Part shown: in pieces, positions 33,967 to 47,400 of the stretch
Layout: each line of letters opens with the position of its first letter
Numbering within the stretch: position 1 is the first letter of the stretch
NCBI GenBank assembly: GCA_963555705.1
Contig: OY743172.1
Coordinates: forward strand, 23,745,446-23,809,445
Source: Ligustrum vulgare
Lineage: Eukaryota; Streptophyta; Magnoliopsida; Lamiales; Oleaceae
Reading direction: 5' to 3'
DNA length: 64,000 nt
The notes under the pieces: generated by a model
Databases searched by the model: none
The model's input: only the letters and a program-made list of their open reading frames with translations
What the model was told of the DNA's origin: nothing
Program-made: the position numbers and the translations under genes

Positions 33967-34274
33967 GAGTAATGGAAACAGGCGCGGATGCCCTGCCACA
34001 AGGGTTATTTTTTTTTTTGCCAAACCAGCGTCTCGCCCTGTGAATTTTTCGGTGGGTCGGTCAACCTTGCTGCCCCGTTTATTTTTTATTCTTCTTTTTT
34101 TCCTTTTGTTCCTTATTTATTTATTTTAATTAATTATTCAGAGCAGGTTCGGGCTGGGGCTGTCAAAACCCATCCCTGCCCCCCGACTCGCCCCAAATTC
34201 GCTTTGCCGACCAGCGAGACGGGTTTTTTTGGCCCATTCGGGTCGGGTCAGGTCGAGTTTTTTTGCTATCTCTA
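33967..34274. mobile_element. hAT-type MITE with 8-bp target duplication
   Basis: The element is flanked by CATTGGGT at 33959-33966 and 34275-34282. The right end, complement TAGAGATAGCAAAAAAAC, is the hAT-like terminus shared with 55305 and 61536. The left end GAGTAATGGAAAC is diverged. The 308-bp interior is GC-rich for the region (GGGTCGGGTC, CGGGCTGGGGCTG) and non-coding. Confidence 0.8.
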
Positions 34275-34282
34275 CATTGGGT

Positions 34283-34541
34283 ATTGAAATTGAGAGAAAA
34301 TAGATGAGATTATTTAACATTATTATATCTTCTAAGCATCCTTATATGTTGTGGATTTGACATTGATAAACTTAAATATACTTAAAACGGGATTTTTAGA
34401 TTTTATACCCAACATTCAAGTTTGAAGAAGTATATACAAAAGTCTTTGACCTTCAAGATAAGCTAATGCACCTAAATTTGCAGTTTAGATTTTTCTTAAT
34501 GTGTATTGATATTTTATTATGGTTTATGATTGTTTGTCTAG
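34283..34541. other. intronic-looking sequence before the HSP70-17-like exon
   Basis: T-rich sequence ending in TTTGTCTAG, a good splice acceptor. No coding content. Confidence 0.5.
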
Positions 34542-34741
34542 GTTGCAAAAATCAGTAAGATTCCCAAGCCAAAGCTAAAAGTTGAGGAGCCTGTAAAAAT
34601 TGAAAATAAGACTGTCGCTGATAAATCAAATGACACAGATGCATCTTCTGGAGAGGCGACTTCTAAAAAGATCAAAAAGTCGAAGAATTAGAGTCTATAA
34701 CTGACAAAAAGAAAGAATCAGACGTTCATGATGAATTGTAA
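34542..34741 (+). pseudogene. orphan 3' exon resembling HSP70-17 (HYOU1-like ER chaperone)
   Basis: After a splice acceptor the frame reads VAKISKIPKPKLKVEEPVK and then a Lys/Ser/Thr-rich tail, stopping at TAG 34689-34691. In the next frame the text continues to KKKESDVHDEL and TAA at 34739-34741. The PKPK motif, charged tail and terminal HDEL (ER retention) fit the C-terminus of plant HSP70-17, the large ER Hsp70 (family knowledge). One missing base near 34683 would explain the shift. I found no upstream HSP70 exons on the plus strand between 24.7 and 26.3 kb or elsewhere, so this is most likely a fragment. A different HDEL-tailed protein is possible. Confidence 0.6.
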
Positions 34742-35530
34742 TGACCACGTGTAGTGGCTTGTAGATCCAAAGTTGACAATCTGCCATGTGTTGGAAGAAG
34801 TATGTAATAGCCTCGTCATCTTTGGTATAATAGACCCCTTCTCATCACCGGCTAAAAGAGTATTTTTTGGGCATTTTTGATACTTAATACATTGTAATAT
34901 TAAACCCACATTGATATGTGGGTGAACATTCATGAGTCATTTTTGTTTGCTAAAAGAATATGAGTTGGTCTTTTCCCAATTTAAGCTTATGATGTTTGAA
35001 TGGTAATTAGATTAAGGAATTTGATGGTTTTCAATTAAATTGATGTGATTTCACAATGAATATAGTAAATAATACGACTTTATTTGGATTTCAAATCACG
35101 TCAATCCAATATAACTTTGGTCATTTATATAGTAAGTGTACATTAGACTTTGTCAATACAAGAATATGTTTTTGCATTGTACGAGATAAAACTAGTTGTG
35201 AATATGTGACCTGGTGAATAATATTTGACACTAACTTAAATTTAAGTTTCTATTTGTATCAAGGCATTATGTTTTAGAGAGAGATATTGGGTTACTCCGA
35301 GAAGCGAACGGTTGGATTGGCCGGTCTGTTCACAGCTTTTAGAGAAGGAGAGAGAAGATTAGAAGAGAAAACTTTCCTCTTTTTGGGAGAATTTGGAGGC
35401 AGATTACTGTGTAAATTTGAAGGGATTGGAGCTACAAGTTTTGCAAAATGAAGATCGAAAATGTTAATTGGTGAGTGTTTGAGCTCCGATCTCGGTGTAA
35501 AGGTTCGAAATTTAGGGTTTTTAAGTAGAG
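34742..35530 (+). other. BSL promoter region and 5' UTR
   Basis: AT-rich sequence to about 35270, then GAGAGAGATATTGGG and a purine-rich stretch. It ends AATTTAGGGTTTTTAAGTAGAG before the ATG, typical of a plant 5' UTR. I see no clear TATA box that I would commit to. No other gene. Confidence 0.55.
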
Positions 35531-38500
35531 ATGGATGTGGATTCAACTATGACTGCAGAGCCCGATACTGGTCATGATCCATCAGCCCAAGAAACCTCCG
35601 GGGAAGATTCGGAACAGCCTATCACTGCTCCGGAATCCCCATCGACTATTCAGCAGCCACCTCTGCAGCAACAGCAACAGCGACAGAGTATTAATAACAG
35701 TAGTAACATTAGTAATAGTATCAATAATGGTGTTAATGCTACAGTGGTTGCGGGACCTCGATGCGCCCCTACCTACAGCGTGGTGAATGCAACTATGGAG
35801 CAGAAGGAGGACGGGCCAGGTCCCAGATGTGGACACACGTTGACGGCTGTGCAAGCCGTAGGGGAGGAGGGGACTCCTGGCTATATTGGCCTGAGACTGA
35901 TTCTTTTTGGTGGGGCCACTGCTCTAGAAGGGAATTCTGCTGCCTCCGGAACTCCTACCTCCGCTGGAAGTGCTGGAATTCGTATGTTCTCTTTCATCTT
36001 TGAGATTTTGATTAATTTAGAAGTTTCAGATATATTCTCTGTATAATTGTACTCAAAAATGATAAATGTAGAAAGATGACGTTTTGCCCTTGTTATTCGT
36101 TTTATTAAGTTGACCAGAATGAGATTTCTACCAATCACATGTGGAAACTTGAGTTACTTTGAAGCTCAAGTTTGGTGCTTTTGCCCGAATCCTTGGCTTT
36201 TATGTTTCCTCTTCTTGGTCTTTGAATCGTTTAGTAGAATTATTTCTGTCCAATTTATTTATGCACAAAAGGACGGACAGAATCGTAGTGCATTGGCTTT
36301 GAAAGGTGGAGACCCTAACTATACTTGTTTGGAGTTGTTTGAGTGAATGATAATTTTTTCTAGTCAAAGTTATGAATATGGACGTGTGGATTTGGATTTC
36401 TCTCTTTATATTTGCTTCTTGATATTCTGATTTTTGAGGGGGCTCTATATTTGCAGCTCTGCTTAGATGCTATTCTATCTAATTTCCAGCGATTTCAAGT
36501 AAAAAGATTAATATTTCCTTATTGAAAATTGTCCAGAAAAGAAAAGATGCACAAAAATCTCATTCATTATAAAAAATCCTCAACATCTGATTTCTTGCCT
36601 AATTGGTAACTCAGCCCTTGTTTGGTTATCTTTAAAATTTTCTTTTTTTTCTATAGTATTCAATCTCAACCATTCATTAAAAGTCAATCCCACAATATTT
36701 GACTTTCCAACAAAATCTCAACTATCCATTATCTTAAAAATCACTATTCATTTAAAAAAAGTCTTTTTAAATAATACCAAACACACACTCAATCATTATC
36801 TTGCAAAAGAATCATGGTCTCATTTTTTTTCTAATTGAGGCCCTATTTGGCATTGGTAGTTTTTCCCATTTTTTCCCCTTTAAACTCATTTTCCACCACA
36901 CATTTGGGACCCGTCTCTTTTACACTTTTCAACCACACATTCCTCCGAAACTTCCCATTACCAATCAGACTATGAGTGAAGCACGTTCCTTAAATATGAG
37001 GCATGTTTTATGCAATGCGTATGTAACATATATGATAAAGAGAATTATGATACTAAACTTTTTTCTCGTTTCAAAATTAGGATAGAGACTTGGTTACATA
37101 ATACACCTAAAAAATGATGTTCTAGGTTGTATTTTTCAGGGTTAGCAGGGGCTACTGCTGATGTACATTGTTATGACGTTTTGACTAATAAATGGTCCAG
37201 GTAAGCTTAAGTTGATTATAACTTGTGCAACACAATATGTAGTCAACTTTTTTTTTGTTTTCTTAAATTGGAAGTGTGGTAATGTGGTGCCATGCTTTTA
37301 ATAACTCCTCAGAGTTATCCCTATTGGAGAACCACCTTCACCAAGGGCAGCACACGTGGCGACTGCTGTTGGCACTATGGTTGTCATACAGGTATGTTGA
37401 CATTTGGATTGATGTCGAAGAATTCATTTGATATTTACTATGTCATGATCAACAATTATTGTTGTTGTTCATCACAGGGTGGAATTGGTCCAGCCGGTTT
37501 GTCTGCTGAGGATCTTCATGTTCTGGACCTCACACAACAACGGCCACGGTGGCATCGGTTAGCCTCTTCATGGCATAAATAGCCCATATAATACTTGTGA
37601 ATAAACACAAGAATTTCACACATAACGTTTACAAATATATAATTGTGAGATAAACCAGGAAAATTCTTAATATTCCTTTAGGGTTGTAGTCCATGGCCCG
37701 GGACCAGGGCCACGCTATGGACATGTCATGGCTTTGGTTGGGCAAAGATATCTCATGGCTATTGGTGGAAATGATGGTTGGTATTGTTCAGAGTTTGTTC
37801 TCTTGTGTTAATCTGGTAAGTTCAGAAAGCATTAAATTGGTAGTGCTTTTCAGGTAAACGGGCTTTAGCTGATGTTTGGGCATTGGACACTGCTGCCAAG
37901 CCATATGAATGGCGGAAACTTGAACCAGAGGGTGAAGGTCCACCTCCATGCATGTGGGTTCCCGGTTTTCCTCTTTCAACTAAGCGTTATTTATTTCTGC
38001 CTTTTCTATGTATCTAGGTCTCTCCCTTCCGACTTGAGAGTTTCCTTCTCCGTTCCCTTCCCTTCCCTTATCTCATACTTCTATTTAAACATTTCTCTGA
38101 AGTTGCTTAGACAGAATTCTTTCTCTGTCTTTAATAATGCTTAACTTCTACATGTGATATATTTAGTAAGTATAAGTGGATAAAAATATAGCCTTTTCAT
38201 CTTTTATCTTTTCTTTTGAAAAATGTGTATCTTTTTGATTGTATAGCATACTGTTGATCCTGGAATATTTCAGAATGGTTTAAATTCCAGGGAAGGCGAT
38301 TGCTAAAATGAATATCTCATGCATTGAGGTTTATTTACCAATTAGCACGGGGACCTGATTACATCTTTTAATTTGCTCAATCGTATTAGCCCCCGTTGGT
38401 TTTGATAAAAATTAGATTTTCAGTATATTTTGATACAACTTGGTGAAACGTATGGTTGAAAAGTTCATAAAAGCTGTAGATACATAAAATTTGTGGTTGA

Positions 38501-41500
38501 AAACGAGTTTGGGGAAAAATGAGTTTTAAGAAATGGGGGCCAAATTGGGCCTTACCCTGAATCTTTTGGCTAGTAAGCTTTTAGCATCTATTAGTTGTAT
38601 GATGACTCTCAAATGTATTGCTAATCAATACTCTAGATCTTCGTTATGCAATTTAAGTATTCTAGTCAGTAAATGCTACTCATTTTTTTACCTAAAATTG
38701 CAGCACTTCACTTATCACCCATTTCCAGAAGTACTTTACCCCATTTAAACAGCATATTTGTATCCTGTTACTTTATGTTAGTCTACAGATTGTATTGCAT
38801 TAACTGTTTAGATGAGCATGTACAAATCTAGCTGCTGATGTATTGCAGAACATTTTTTAATGGTGCTGTGTTACACTTGAATTGGTATCATTTACCATTT
38901 TTATGGGAATTATGGCAAATTGAATGGGGAAACTAGGCTTGTATTTGTTAATGTCAAATTGTACGTGATCTTTGGAACATGAGGTTGCATGTATGTTTGA
39001 GTTAAAAAAGAACCACTTTAACGGGAAAAATATTTTAAGTAGCAATGTTGGGTCTCCACCCTTGTCTGGACTTATTCACTCATAGTAGCTTGTATTAAAA
39101 ACCGAGCTTGACCCAGCTAGTCACTGTCCAGGCTTCTTTGCGAGTGATCTCACTATATTATACTCTTTATCAGCGTTCCCATTGTGTGAGCTAGGAGAGT
39201 GAAATTTTGAAAGGGTTGAGCTGCATAATACAAGTCTCTTCTGTTAGTTAGTTTTTAAAATTGTAAAAAAATGGAAAATATCCTTTTACGTGACATTTCA
39301 TGAAATATGGACTGTGGATGGTGTGTATAGCCATACATGCTTGTGTAGAATGAATGTTTTTGATCTTTTATTTACTTATCACCTTGTCCAGGTATGCGAC
39401 TGCCAGCGCCCGCTCTGATGGTCTTCTTCTGCTATGTGGAGGGAGGGATGCAAATAGTGTGGTTAGTGCGATTCTGATTTCACATCATGGGCGATTTTGA
39501 CATTTTTAGGTGCACTTGTGTTTTTATCGTATGTGGTTTGTTTGATAATAGAAATTCAGTAAGTTTTCCTTGAAAATAAAATTCTTTATCTGCTTATTTA
39601 TAACGGGTTATGTCATCCATCTTTTCTAAAAGTTGTCTTAGTCCTAGATTTAATAAAATAAAGGGGAGCTATGGTTTCACCTTCTTTCCCTATTATTCAT
39701 TTTGGCACTCTTACTTTTCGGGGAGCTGGGGTAAACGCACTTGTTTTGCATAGATCTTGAAGTTAAAATTGCCTATTTACGTACATCTCATAAGTTTAGG
39801 TGGAATTGTAAAGCTGAAGGTCGATAGAATGGGAAACTCCATTACTTGACCTGAAATTCGGTGGGTCAAAGTTTCAATCAAATTTAATTCATTTTGGATG
39901 CCTAATATCAACAACAGAACCCGGTTTATTCCTGTGTGTGAAGGTACCATGCATGGCTTGTTCTGTAAGATTTTTTCGGCAGTTCTGCATACTGGCATTT
40001 CATTTGAGATCAATTGGCACTTTGAACTAACCTCCTTGTTTGAACACTTCTATTCATATAATTTTTTGCAGCCGCTGGCAAGTGCTTATGGTCTTGCCAA
40101 ACATAGGGATGGTCGTTGGGAATGGGCCATTGCTCCTGGTGTCTCACCATCTCCCAGATATCAACATGCAGCAGTAAGTTCTCTCTTAGACCTTAGTAAA
40201 CTTTTGTCACAGACAAATAGTACTTTCCATCTTTTTGTTGGCAGAGATCCTGATATATATCCTGGCTTTTCTAGGTTTTTGTTAATGCTCGTCTTCATGT
40301 ATCCGGAGGGGCACTTGGTGGTGGACGCATGGTAGAAGACTCATCAAGTGTTGCTGGTACTTTACTTTTTTCTGTCAACATTTTCTTTATCTATTTTCAA
40401 ATCCACCGAACACTGGACACTGTTTTAAAAGCAAGTGCATTACATCAAGCACTTTGAAAAAATTTATGTGACTGTTTTTCTGTGTAGTTCTGGATACTGC
40501 AGCAGGAGTCTGGTGCGATACAAAGTCTGTTATCACTAGTCCAAGGACTGGCAGATACAGCGCAGATGCTGCTGGTGGGGATGCAGCAGTAGAATTAACG
40601 AGGCGCTGTAGGCATGCTGCTGCTGCTTTTGGTGACTTGATCTTTATCTATGGTGGTCTCCGTGGTGGTAAGTCATTTTGTTGCACTATTAGCAAGATAT
40701 CCTTCCATTGTAATTGGTTCTGGTTTTTGAGGCGGTAATAATCAGTAGTGCTTTTTTTTTTTTTTTTAATTTATTTAATCTCTCTAATAACTTGATCTTG
40801 TTTTCCTGATTCCCCTGCAAGTCATCGTCTCTTTCAACTTCATATGACTATCAAGTATGCTCTAGGTTTTCTCTATGAAAAATATTGGAACTATTGATAT
40901 ATGCGATTATGGTCAATAAAAGAGGACTCTTGTTGTATGTGGCTAATGCCGTAGAGTGTGGGTTCTGTTCTTGAATCCAAGTAATTTTATTTTTAACTGA
41001 AAATCTACTAGCTTATCAGTAGATCTGATTAGATAATTAATGCAAAACCTTTCCACCATTAATTTTATTTTCTGAGGTCAATATACAAAAATGCTACCTT
41101 GTAGTTCTTCCTATTTCTATCACTTCCTAAAACTGCCTGGAGTATGAGAATCTGCAAATAGCAACTGTACTACACAAATGTGAGATTTTACTTGATTTGT
41201 ATTGGTGAAAATTGGTACAAGTTGGATATTAATTGAAAAAGAAAGATGACCGATTTTTCCAATTGAAAATTATGATGTAGGTAATGTTCAGGATATTAGG
41301 TAAAAAGGACTTGATTTTACTTTGAGAGTCATGGGAGAATGTGATGCAAACTTTAATCAGCAGCTATGCATGTTTGAATTGAGTTCATTGCTGCAAAAGC
41401 GACCAAAAACTCAAGTTGTTATGGATCAAATGGTCGAGATATGCAGTAAATATACATGTCCATTACATTGACATCACACATACATTAGAGAAAGAGATTT

Positions 41501-44500
41501 GTGAGATCTCCGCACTGTCAGAAAGCCCTTAGTACTTGGCCTCTTAATAGCCATGGACCACTCGGTATGTGTTACTACTTAGGGTTCCTGGATGAGTAGC
41601 ATGGGAAATGAATTGGAATGCTGGACACAGGTGAAGAAAAGGTCTACACGTCAAAATTGTGGATTTCACTGGATTCAAACTCTAAAACATTGAGAATGGT
41701 ATATTGTAATTTGCTAATTCAGATAATAATTCAACACTGCTATTTGCATCTGTCACTGATGTTCTGAAAGAAGTGACAGTGAGCTATCATCACAAGTGTA
41801 GAAGCTCGTTATAATTATTGTTTGCTGAAAATAAAGATGCTAAACATATTTGAGATGCTTCATCGTGCTTTCTGTGATTAAAATGGTAGCCTGCTCATTT
41901 GAGCGATTTTGAGCATTTATTTTTTATTTTTAAAATTTTTAAATGATGGATAACAAGTTGTGGAGTTGTTGAATCAAGTGGCATGTTAAAATGTTTATTT
42001 AAACTACAATATGCTATTGCCCAAGTTCATCTTCTGGAACATTGTTCGTATGTTTAAATATGCAGTCAGAGCCTTCTTTACGTTGATCTGTGTCTAGAGT
42101 GCCTTGGAACTTCATAACAACACTTCTGAAGTACAGGTTAAAATTGATGTCTCATGTTTTTCTTCTCTTTTCTCAGGCTTTTCCTTTTTCACCTTACTCT
42201 CAGGGGTCTAGACTATATGTTTCTTGTTCCTGGTCTGGTTATTTGTCTCAGATTGGATATGCGGTAGATTTGGGATAGTGGCAATGTTCAAAAGGATCAA
42301 TCGGGTACCAAGGCATTTTACCTATGTGAGGCTGAGGCTTAAGCCAGAAGAGACGCCAAAAAAAAAAAGCATAAAAAAAATCTAGAAGAAAGAAAACAAA
42401 AAACCGTTAATATTGTAGACTATAAAAATAACCCAAAAGGCTAAGGCCACCAATAAGAATTCTGAAGGACATGACTAACAATCGCATATCTTAGTCGCCC
42501 TAAGGCTTAGTCTTGAGGCAGCAGCCTTAACAAAAGGCCTTTGAGGCTTTTAATGAAAACCTCGTGTGATTTGGGTTTCAGGGCGTAAGCCTCAATTAGA
42601 TTTTCTAAACAGTGGATAGTCGAGTTGAATAGATACGTAAATGCACAACTTTGTGTATGGGCTGGCACCAACTTGTAGTATTTTTAGGTTTTTAGTTATT
42701 TGAGTATGGAGTCAATGGGAATTGATCATGTTTATTGTCATAGGGGTGTTGCTGGATGACTTACTTGTCGCTGAAGATCTTGCTGCTGCTGAAACAACTA
42801 GTGCAGCTTCTAATGTGGCAGCTGCAGCTGCTGCAACCAATGTGCAGCAAGGGAGGTTAACAGGTAGATATGGTTTCGTTGATGATGGAACAAGCCCACC
42901 AGTTCCTGGTGCTGCTGCTGCTGATGGTGACGTTGTGGTAGGAATTCCTGTTGCTCCTCCTGTAAATGGGGATATGTATACTGATATTAGCACAGAAAAC
43001 GCAATACTTCAAGGTTCCCGGTATGCTGCTACTAAATGCTGCATTGCTTTATGCTCTGTAATTTAGAATCTGTTGGTAGTTAGGCTCTTTGAGTCACTTC
43101 AAGTTCAGGTATTAATTGTGGCATGCTTTTCAGAAGACAGAACAAAGGTGTTGAGTACTTAGTTGAGGCTGCAGCAGCAGAAGCTGAAGCTATTACTGCT
43201 ACATTAGCTGCTGCTAAAGCTCGGCAAGTTAATGGAGAAATTGAGCTTCCAGATAGGGATCGGGGTGCAGAAGCCACTCCCAGTGGAAAACAGATCTCTA
43301 CCTTGATTAAGCCAGATTCTGCAGTTTCTGATAATTCTACTTCAGCTGGAGTTAGGCTTCATCACCGTGCTGTTAGTATCTAGATGATTAATGAATTCAA
43401 GTCCATATTATTCATGGTCAAATTTCAGTTGGCTAAAGGTTTCAATACATGGATTTAATACACCTGCAGGTTGTTGTAGCTGCAGAGACTGGTGGTGCTT
43501 TAGGTGTGGCCAGACAGCTTTCAATCGATCAATTTGAAAATGAAGGCAGACGTGTCAGTTATGGAACTCAAGAAAATGCTACGGCAGCTAGGAAACTTCT
43601 AGACCGTCAAATGTCTATTAATAGTGTACCAAAGAAGGTATTATTGTCCTTCCTCCATAACATGATAAATCATATTGTGTAGGACTTTCAGGCGATCTAT
43701 TCCTGTCTTTATCACAATGAAGAAATGTCAGCAAATTTATTCATTGTGTAAAATTTACTTCTTTTAGTTCTAATTTCTGTACTCTACCCGATACTACAGT
43801 TGAAAGTTTTTTGATGTTATATGTTTAATTTGCTGTGGTTACTATGGAATCATGGCAATTCTAATTTATTTTGTTGGTTGTAAAATGCTAGTACTATCTT
43901 ATCGTGGCTTCTCTCTTCCCTCCCCAGGTGATTGCTCATCTTTTAAAACCTCGGGGTTGGAAGCCTCCAGTTCGCAGACAGTTTTTCTTGACTTTCAACG
44001 AGATAGCAGATCTTTGTGATAGTGCTGAAAAAATATTTGCAATTGAACCTAGTGTACTAAAGCTCAAGGCTCCTATTAAGATATTTGGTGATTTGCATGG
44101 GCAATTTGGGGATCTTATGCGCCTTTTTGATGAGTATGGATCACCTTCAACTGCCGGGGATATAGCGTAAGTTTTGACTTCATGACATTCTTCTATATGT
44201 GTTAGGTCCCCAACAAAATTCTCAAGTTGGATACGGTTTGATTTATCTAGATTTTGTAAAAATATGCTGGTGTCTACTTGCCTATTTTGACATTGCTTTG
44301 AGACTTGGCGTTGTCTGCTTCTTCATGAAGTGACGAGTATTTCTTTTGTCACTTAGCTCTGCATTAGTTCTATTGCTGATTGATTTAAAGTACTACATTT
44401 TTTTTTTAAACTTTATCTACCTCTGATGTGTGGCTGATTTTGAATTGATGACTATCAGATATATTGATTATCTCTTCTTGGGAGATTATGTTGATCGAGG

Positions 44501-47400
44501 CCAGCACAGCTTGGAAACCATAACTCTACTCCTAGCTTTGAAGGTAATTGGAATCTCTGTCAGTACAGTGCTATGGTTTTATTTTACTTGTTGTATAATG
44601 TACGTGTTTTTGTTTGTAGGTTGAGCATCCACATCAAGTGCATTTGATTCGCGGTAATCATGAAGCTGCCGATATCAATGCACTTTTTGGTTTTCGGATT
44701 GAGTGTATTGAACGCTTGGTAAATAACTATCAATTTTGTTAGTTCTTTTGTACGTCAGAATAAAGTTGTGGATCTTATGATCATGTCTTGAACAGGGTGA
44801 GAGAGATGGAATCTGGACATGGCATCAAATAAACAGATTGTTCAACTGGCTCCCCCTGGCAGCCTTGATTGAGAAAAAAATTATTTGTATGCATGGTGGT
44901 ATAGGAAGATCAATAAACCATGTAGAACAGATTGAAAGTATTCAGCGCCCAATTGCAATGGAAGCAGGATCGATTGTCCTGATGGACCTGTTATGGTTGG
45001 TGAATGCCATTGCTATATGTTTTCAATATCATTCAACTTTTTCTCAGCTCTAATCTTTCATGTGAATTTTTCTGGCAGGTCTGACCCCACAGAAAACGAC
45101 AGTGTAGAAGGATTAAGACCAAATGCAAGAGGTCCTGGATTGGTTACCTTTGGGGTGAGCACTTTTCTCATTCTGTCTCCTCCCAATTAAAATAAATAAA
45201 TAAATAGCTCCAAATATTGATTATTTTAGTGAAGAACGATGCTACATACTAGCTTTAATAATTTGTTTGGAGTAAAAAATGTAGTGTAGAAAAAGTCAAA
45301 TAGCATCTATAGTTTGCATGTTGCTGATGAATCAGGGAACAATTGAAAGTTGTTCAAATTCATGTGTGGCATGCCTCATGGTTCTTCAAGCCAATTAGTT
45401 TTTTTCGGATATTTCCTATTCTTTTGTTTTTATTTATGGCAGATCTGTGAATTCCTCAAGTTATTATGGTCAACTGAACTATCATTTAAATAGAATATGA
45501 CAGTTCAATAGTAATTTTTAGCATGTTCTAAAAGGTTGGATAATGCTACCTCAGAACCTTTTAGCCTGTTTGTTACTTGAATGAGGATGATAGGGGTGAC
45601 TATTATAAATTGGTTTATTTTAGTAGAGACCTAGGCTAATCTTAGAATTCACTTTGAAGTCTATTGAATAAAATAATATGAGATGCAATTTACTTTTGGA
45701 ATGATATTTCTTCCAATCACAAAAATCCTGGAGTTTCAGAGACATCAATTTGAAGTCACAAGCATGAATCCATGTACTTGTTCTGTTGAAAAGTAAAGTA
45801 GTGCAATGAAGTATATTCTGGGCTTTATATACCGGATTTGAGGGAAGGTCGTGCTGTGTCTGATGCGTGCCTAAAACAGAAAGGTATATGGTGAACTCTT
45901 GTAAGGACTGGATAACGATGCTTGAATGGGACCTTTGGAAATACTATGCTATGCTAAGCATTGTTGGCCTGTAGTACCTTTTAAAGTTATTCTTTCCACG
46001 GGTGATTGTCATTGTTTCAAGTGCTATCAGCCGCACACATTGCTTGTTACTATCACATTAATGCCAATTATTATTATGTTGATAATTTTAATAAATACAG
46101 TGCCCACTTATAAGAATTAGCATTGTTTACTGTAGGGTTACCCATTTATGATCGGTTTCAGCTGTTGATTATGAATTTTCTTTAGCGAAAAGATTATTCT
46201 ACTTGTTTGAGAAATTAGTAACTACTAGGAACTTCTATAATATATCATGACAGTTTTTGCTTCATTTAATAATTTGAACTGATTCTAATATACTGGCCCA
46301 AAATGTTGGATAATATATCTTCTTGTACAAGGATATGAATGGTATTCTTGGATGTTCCTAGGTCTTTATATTCAAGTTCAAGATGATAATATCTCAGGTG
46401 CAGCTATATTATGGTTTAGAGAGTCCATTATTTGACGATTGGATGTAAGAAAATGAGATTTTTATGAATTGCTACTATCTCTATCAATTTAACGTTGTGT
46501 GATGTTCATATTTGCAGCCTGATCGTGTAATGGAATTTTGTGACAACAATGATCTACAATTGATTGTTCGAGCTCATGAATGTGTGATGGATGGATTTGA
46601 AAGATTTGCTCAGGGGCATTTAATTACTCTCTTCTCAGCAACAAACTACTGTGGTATGCCCTGATATATTGACTATTTTCTCATTGTTTGACGACTCTCC
46701 ACCATTCAGTTCTTGCCTTCTCGTTTGAACATGGCTATATCTGGAATCTTATTTTTGAATTCTTCAGGTACTGCAAATAATGCGGGAGCTATCTTAGTCT
46801 TGGGTAGAGATCTTGTGGTGGTTCCAAAACTAATTCATCCATTGCCACCTGCAATTTCATCTCCCGAGACCTCACCTGAACACCAAATAGACGACACATG
46901 GATGCAGGTGTAAATGCCATATTTACTTTTGGTTTCCAATATGCTCATGTTCTCAATCAAGGGGAATTGCACTGTTGGTCCCCTACCTTTCATTATAGTT
47001 ATAACAGAAACATTCCAAATCTATGGACAATTATCAGATGACCCTCACATGCCCAATTTCATGCTAAATTTCGCTTCCCAACTTGGGTGATGCCCAGATA
47101 TTTGAAGTGAGGCATGTTTCCATCAGGGCCACTTAACGATTTAAAAGATTTGGATGCCTTTATCCTTTTATTTATTATTATTATTATTATTATTTTTTTA
47201 TGGGGACCTATTGCGCAACTGTAATGCGAAGTTGGGGACCAACTTATTACTGGCACATTGCTTGGGCTGATGACACAATTTTCTTCAATCAATGTCTTGT
47301 TGTCTCGTGCTGATGTTGATCTTTGTTTGTATTGTGAAACTAGGAGCTCAATGCTAACAGACCGCCTACACCAACTAGGGGGCGTCCTCAGAGTGACTAA
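35531..47400 (+). CDS. BSL2/3: BSL2/BSL3-type Kelch-repeat Ser/Thr protein phosphatase, 21 exons
   Basis: BSL phosphatases dephosphorylate BIN2-type GSK3 kinases and so promote brassinosteroid signalling (family knowledge). Exons: 35531-35981, 37140-37200, 37313-37391, 37478-37557, 37682-37776, 37854-37953, 39392-39461, 40072-40173, 40275-40356, 40488-40667, 42744-43020, 43134-43371, 43470-43637, 43928-44166, 44459-44543, 44620-44718, 44796-44995, 45079-45154, 46518-46653, 46768-46907, 47344-47400. All introns are GT-AG, and the 3,015 coding bases close in phase to 1,004 residues, the family's usual size. A Gln-rich N-terminal extension (residues ~40-52) marks the BSL2/3 subgroup rather than BSU1/BSL1. 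Kelch repeats occupy ~90-470, an Ala-rich linker follows, and the PPP catalytic domain ~662-985 has GDLHGQ, GDYVDRG, RGNHE and SATNYCG. No break is seen. MITE-like insertions sit in introns 1 and 6. Confidence 0.96.
36611..36793. repeat. MITE in BSL intron 1
   Basis: The left end AGCCCTTGTTTGGTTATC and the right end (complement AGTGTGTGTTTGGTATTA) form imperfect inverted termini. The interior has CAACCATTCATTAAAAG and CAACTATCCATTATC repeats. A second MITE-like block with GAGGCCCTATTTGGCATTGG and ATTACCAATCAG ends follows at about 36837-36970. Confidence 0.55.
38391..38553. repeat. MITE in BSL intron 6
   Basis: The left end AGCCCCCGTTGGTTTTGAT and the right end GAAATGGGGGCCAAATTGGG are inverted at the GCCCCC/GGGGGC core. 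Internal text GTGGTTGAAAACGAG resembles other TTTGG-type MITEs here. It lies in the intron, away from the splice sites. Confidence 0.5.

Noticed and set aside
34542..34741. Functional HSP70-17 gene spliced across the pararetrovirus
   Set aside because: No HSP70 coding exons were found upstream on the plus strand within the window and the exon is frameshifted before HDEL.
42712..42993. Minus-strand Ala-rich frame over BSL exon 11
   Set aside because: Antisense shadow of the Ala-rich linker of the BSL gene.
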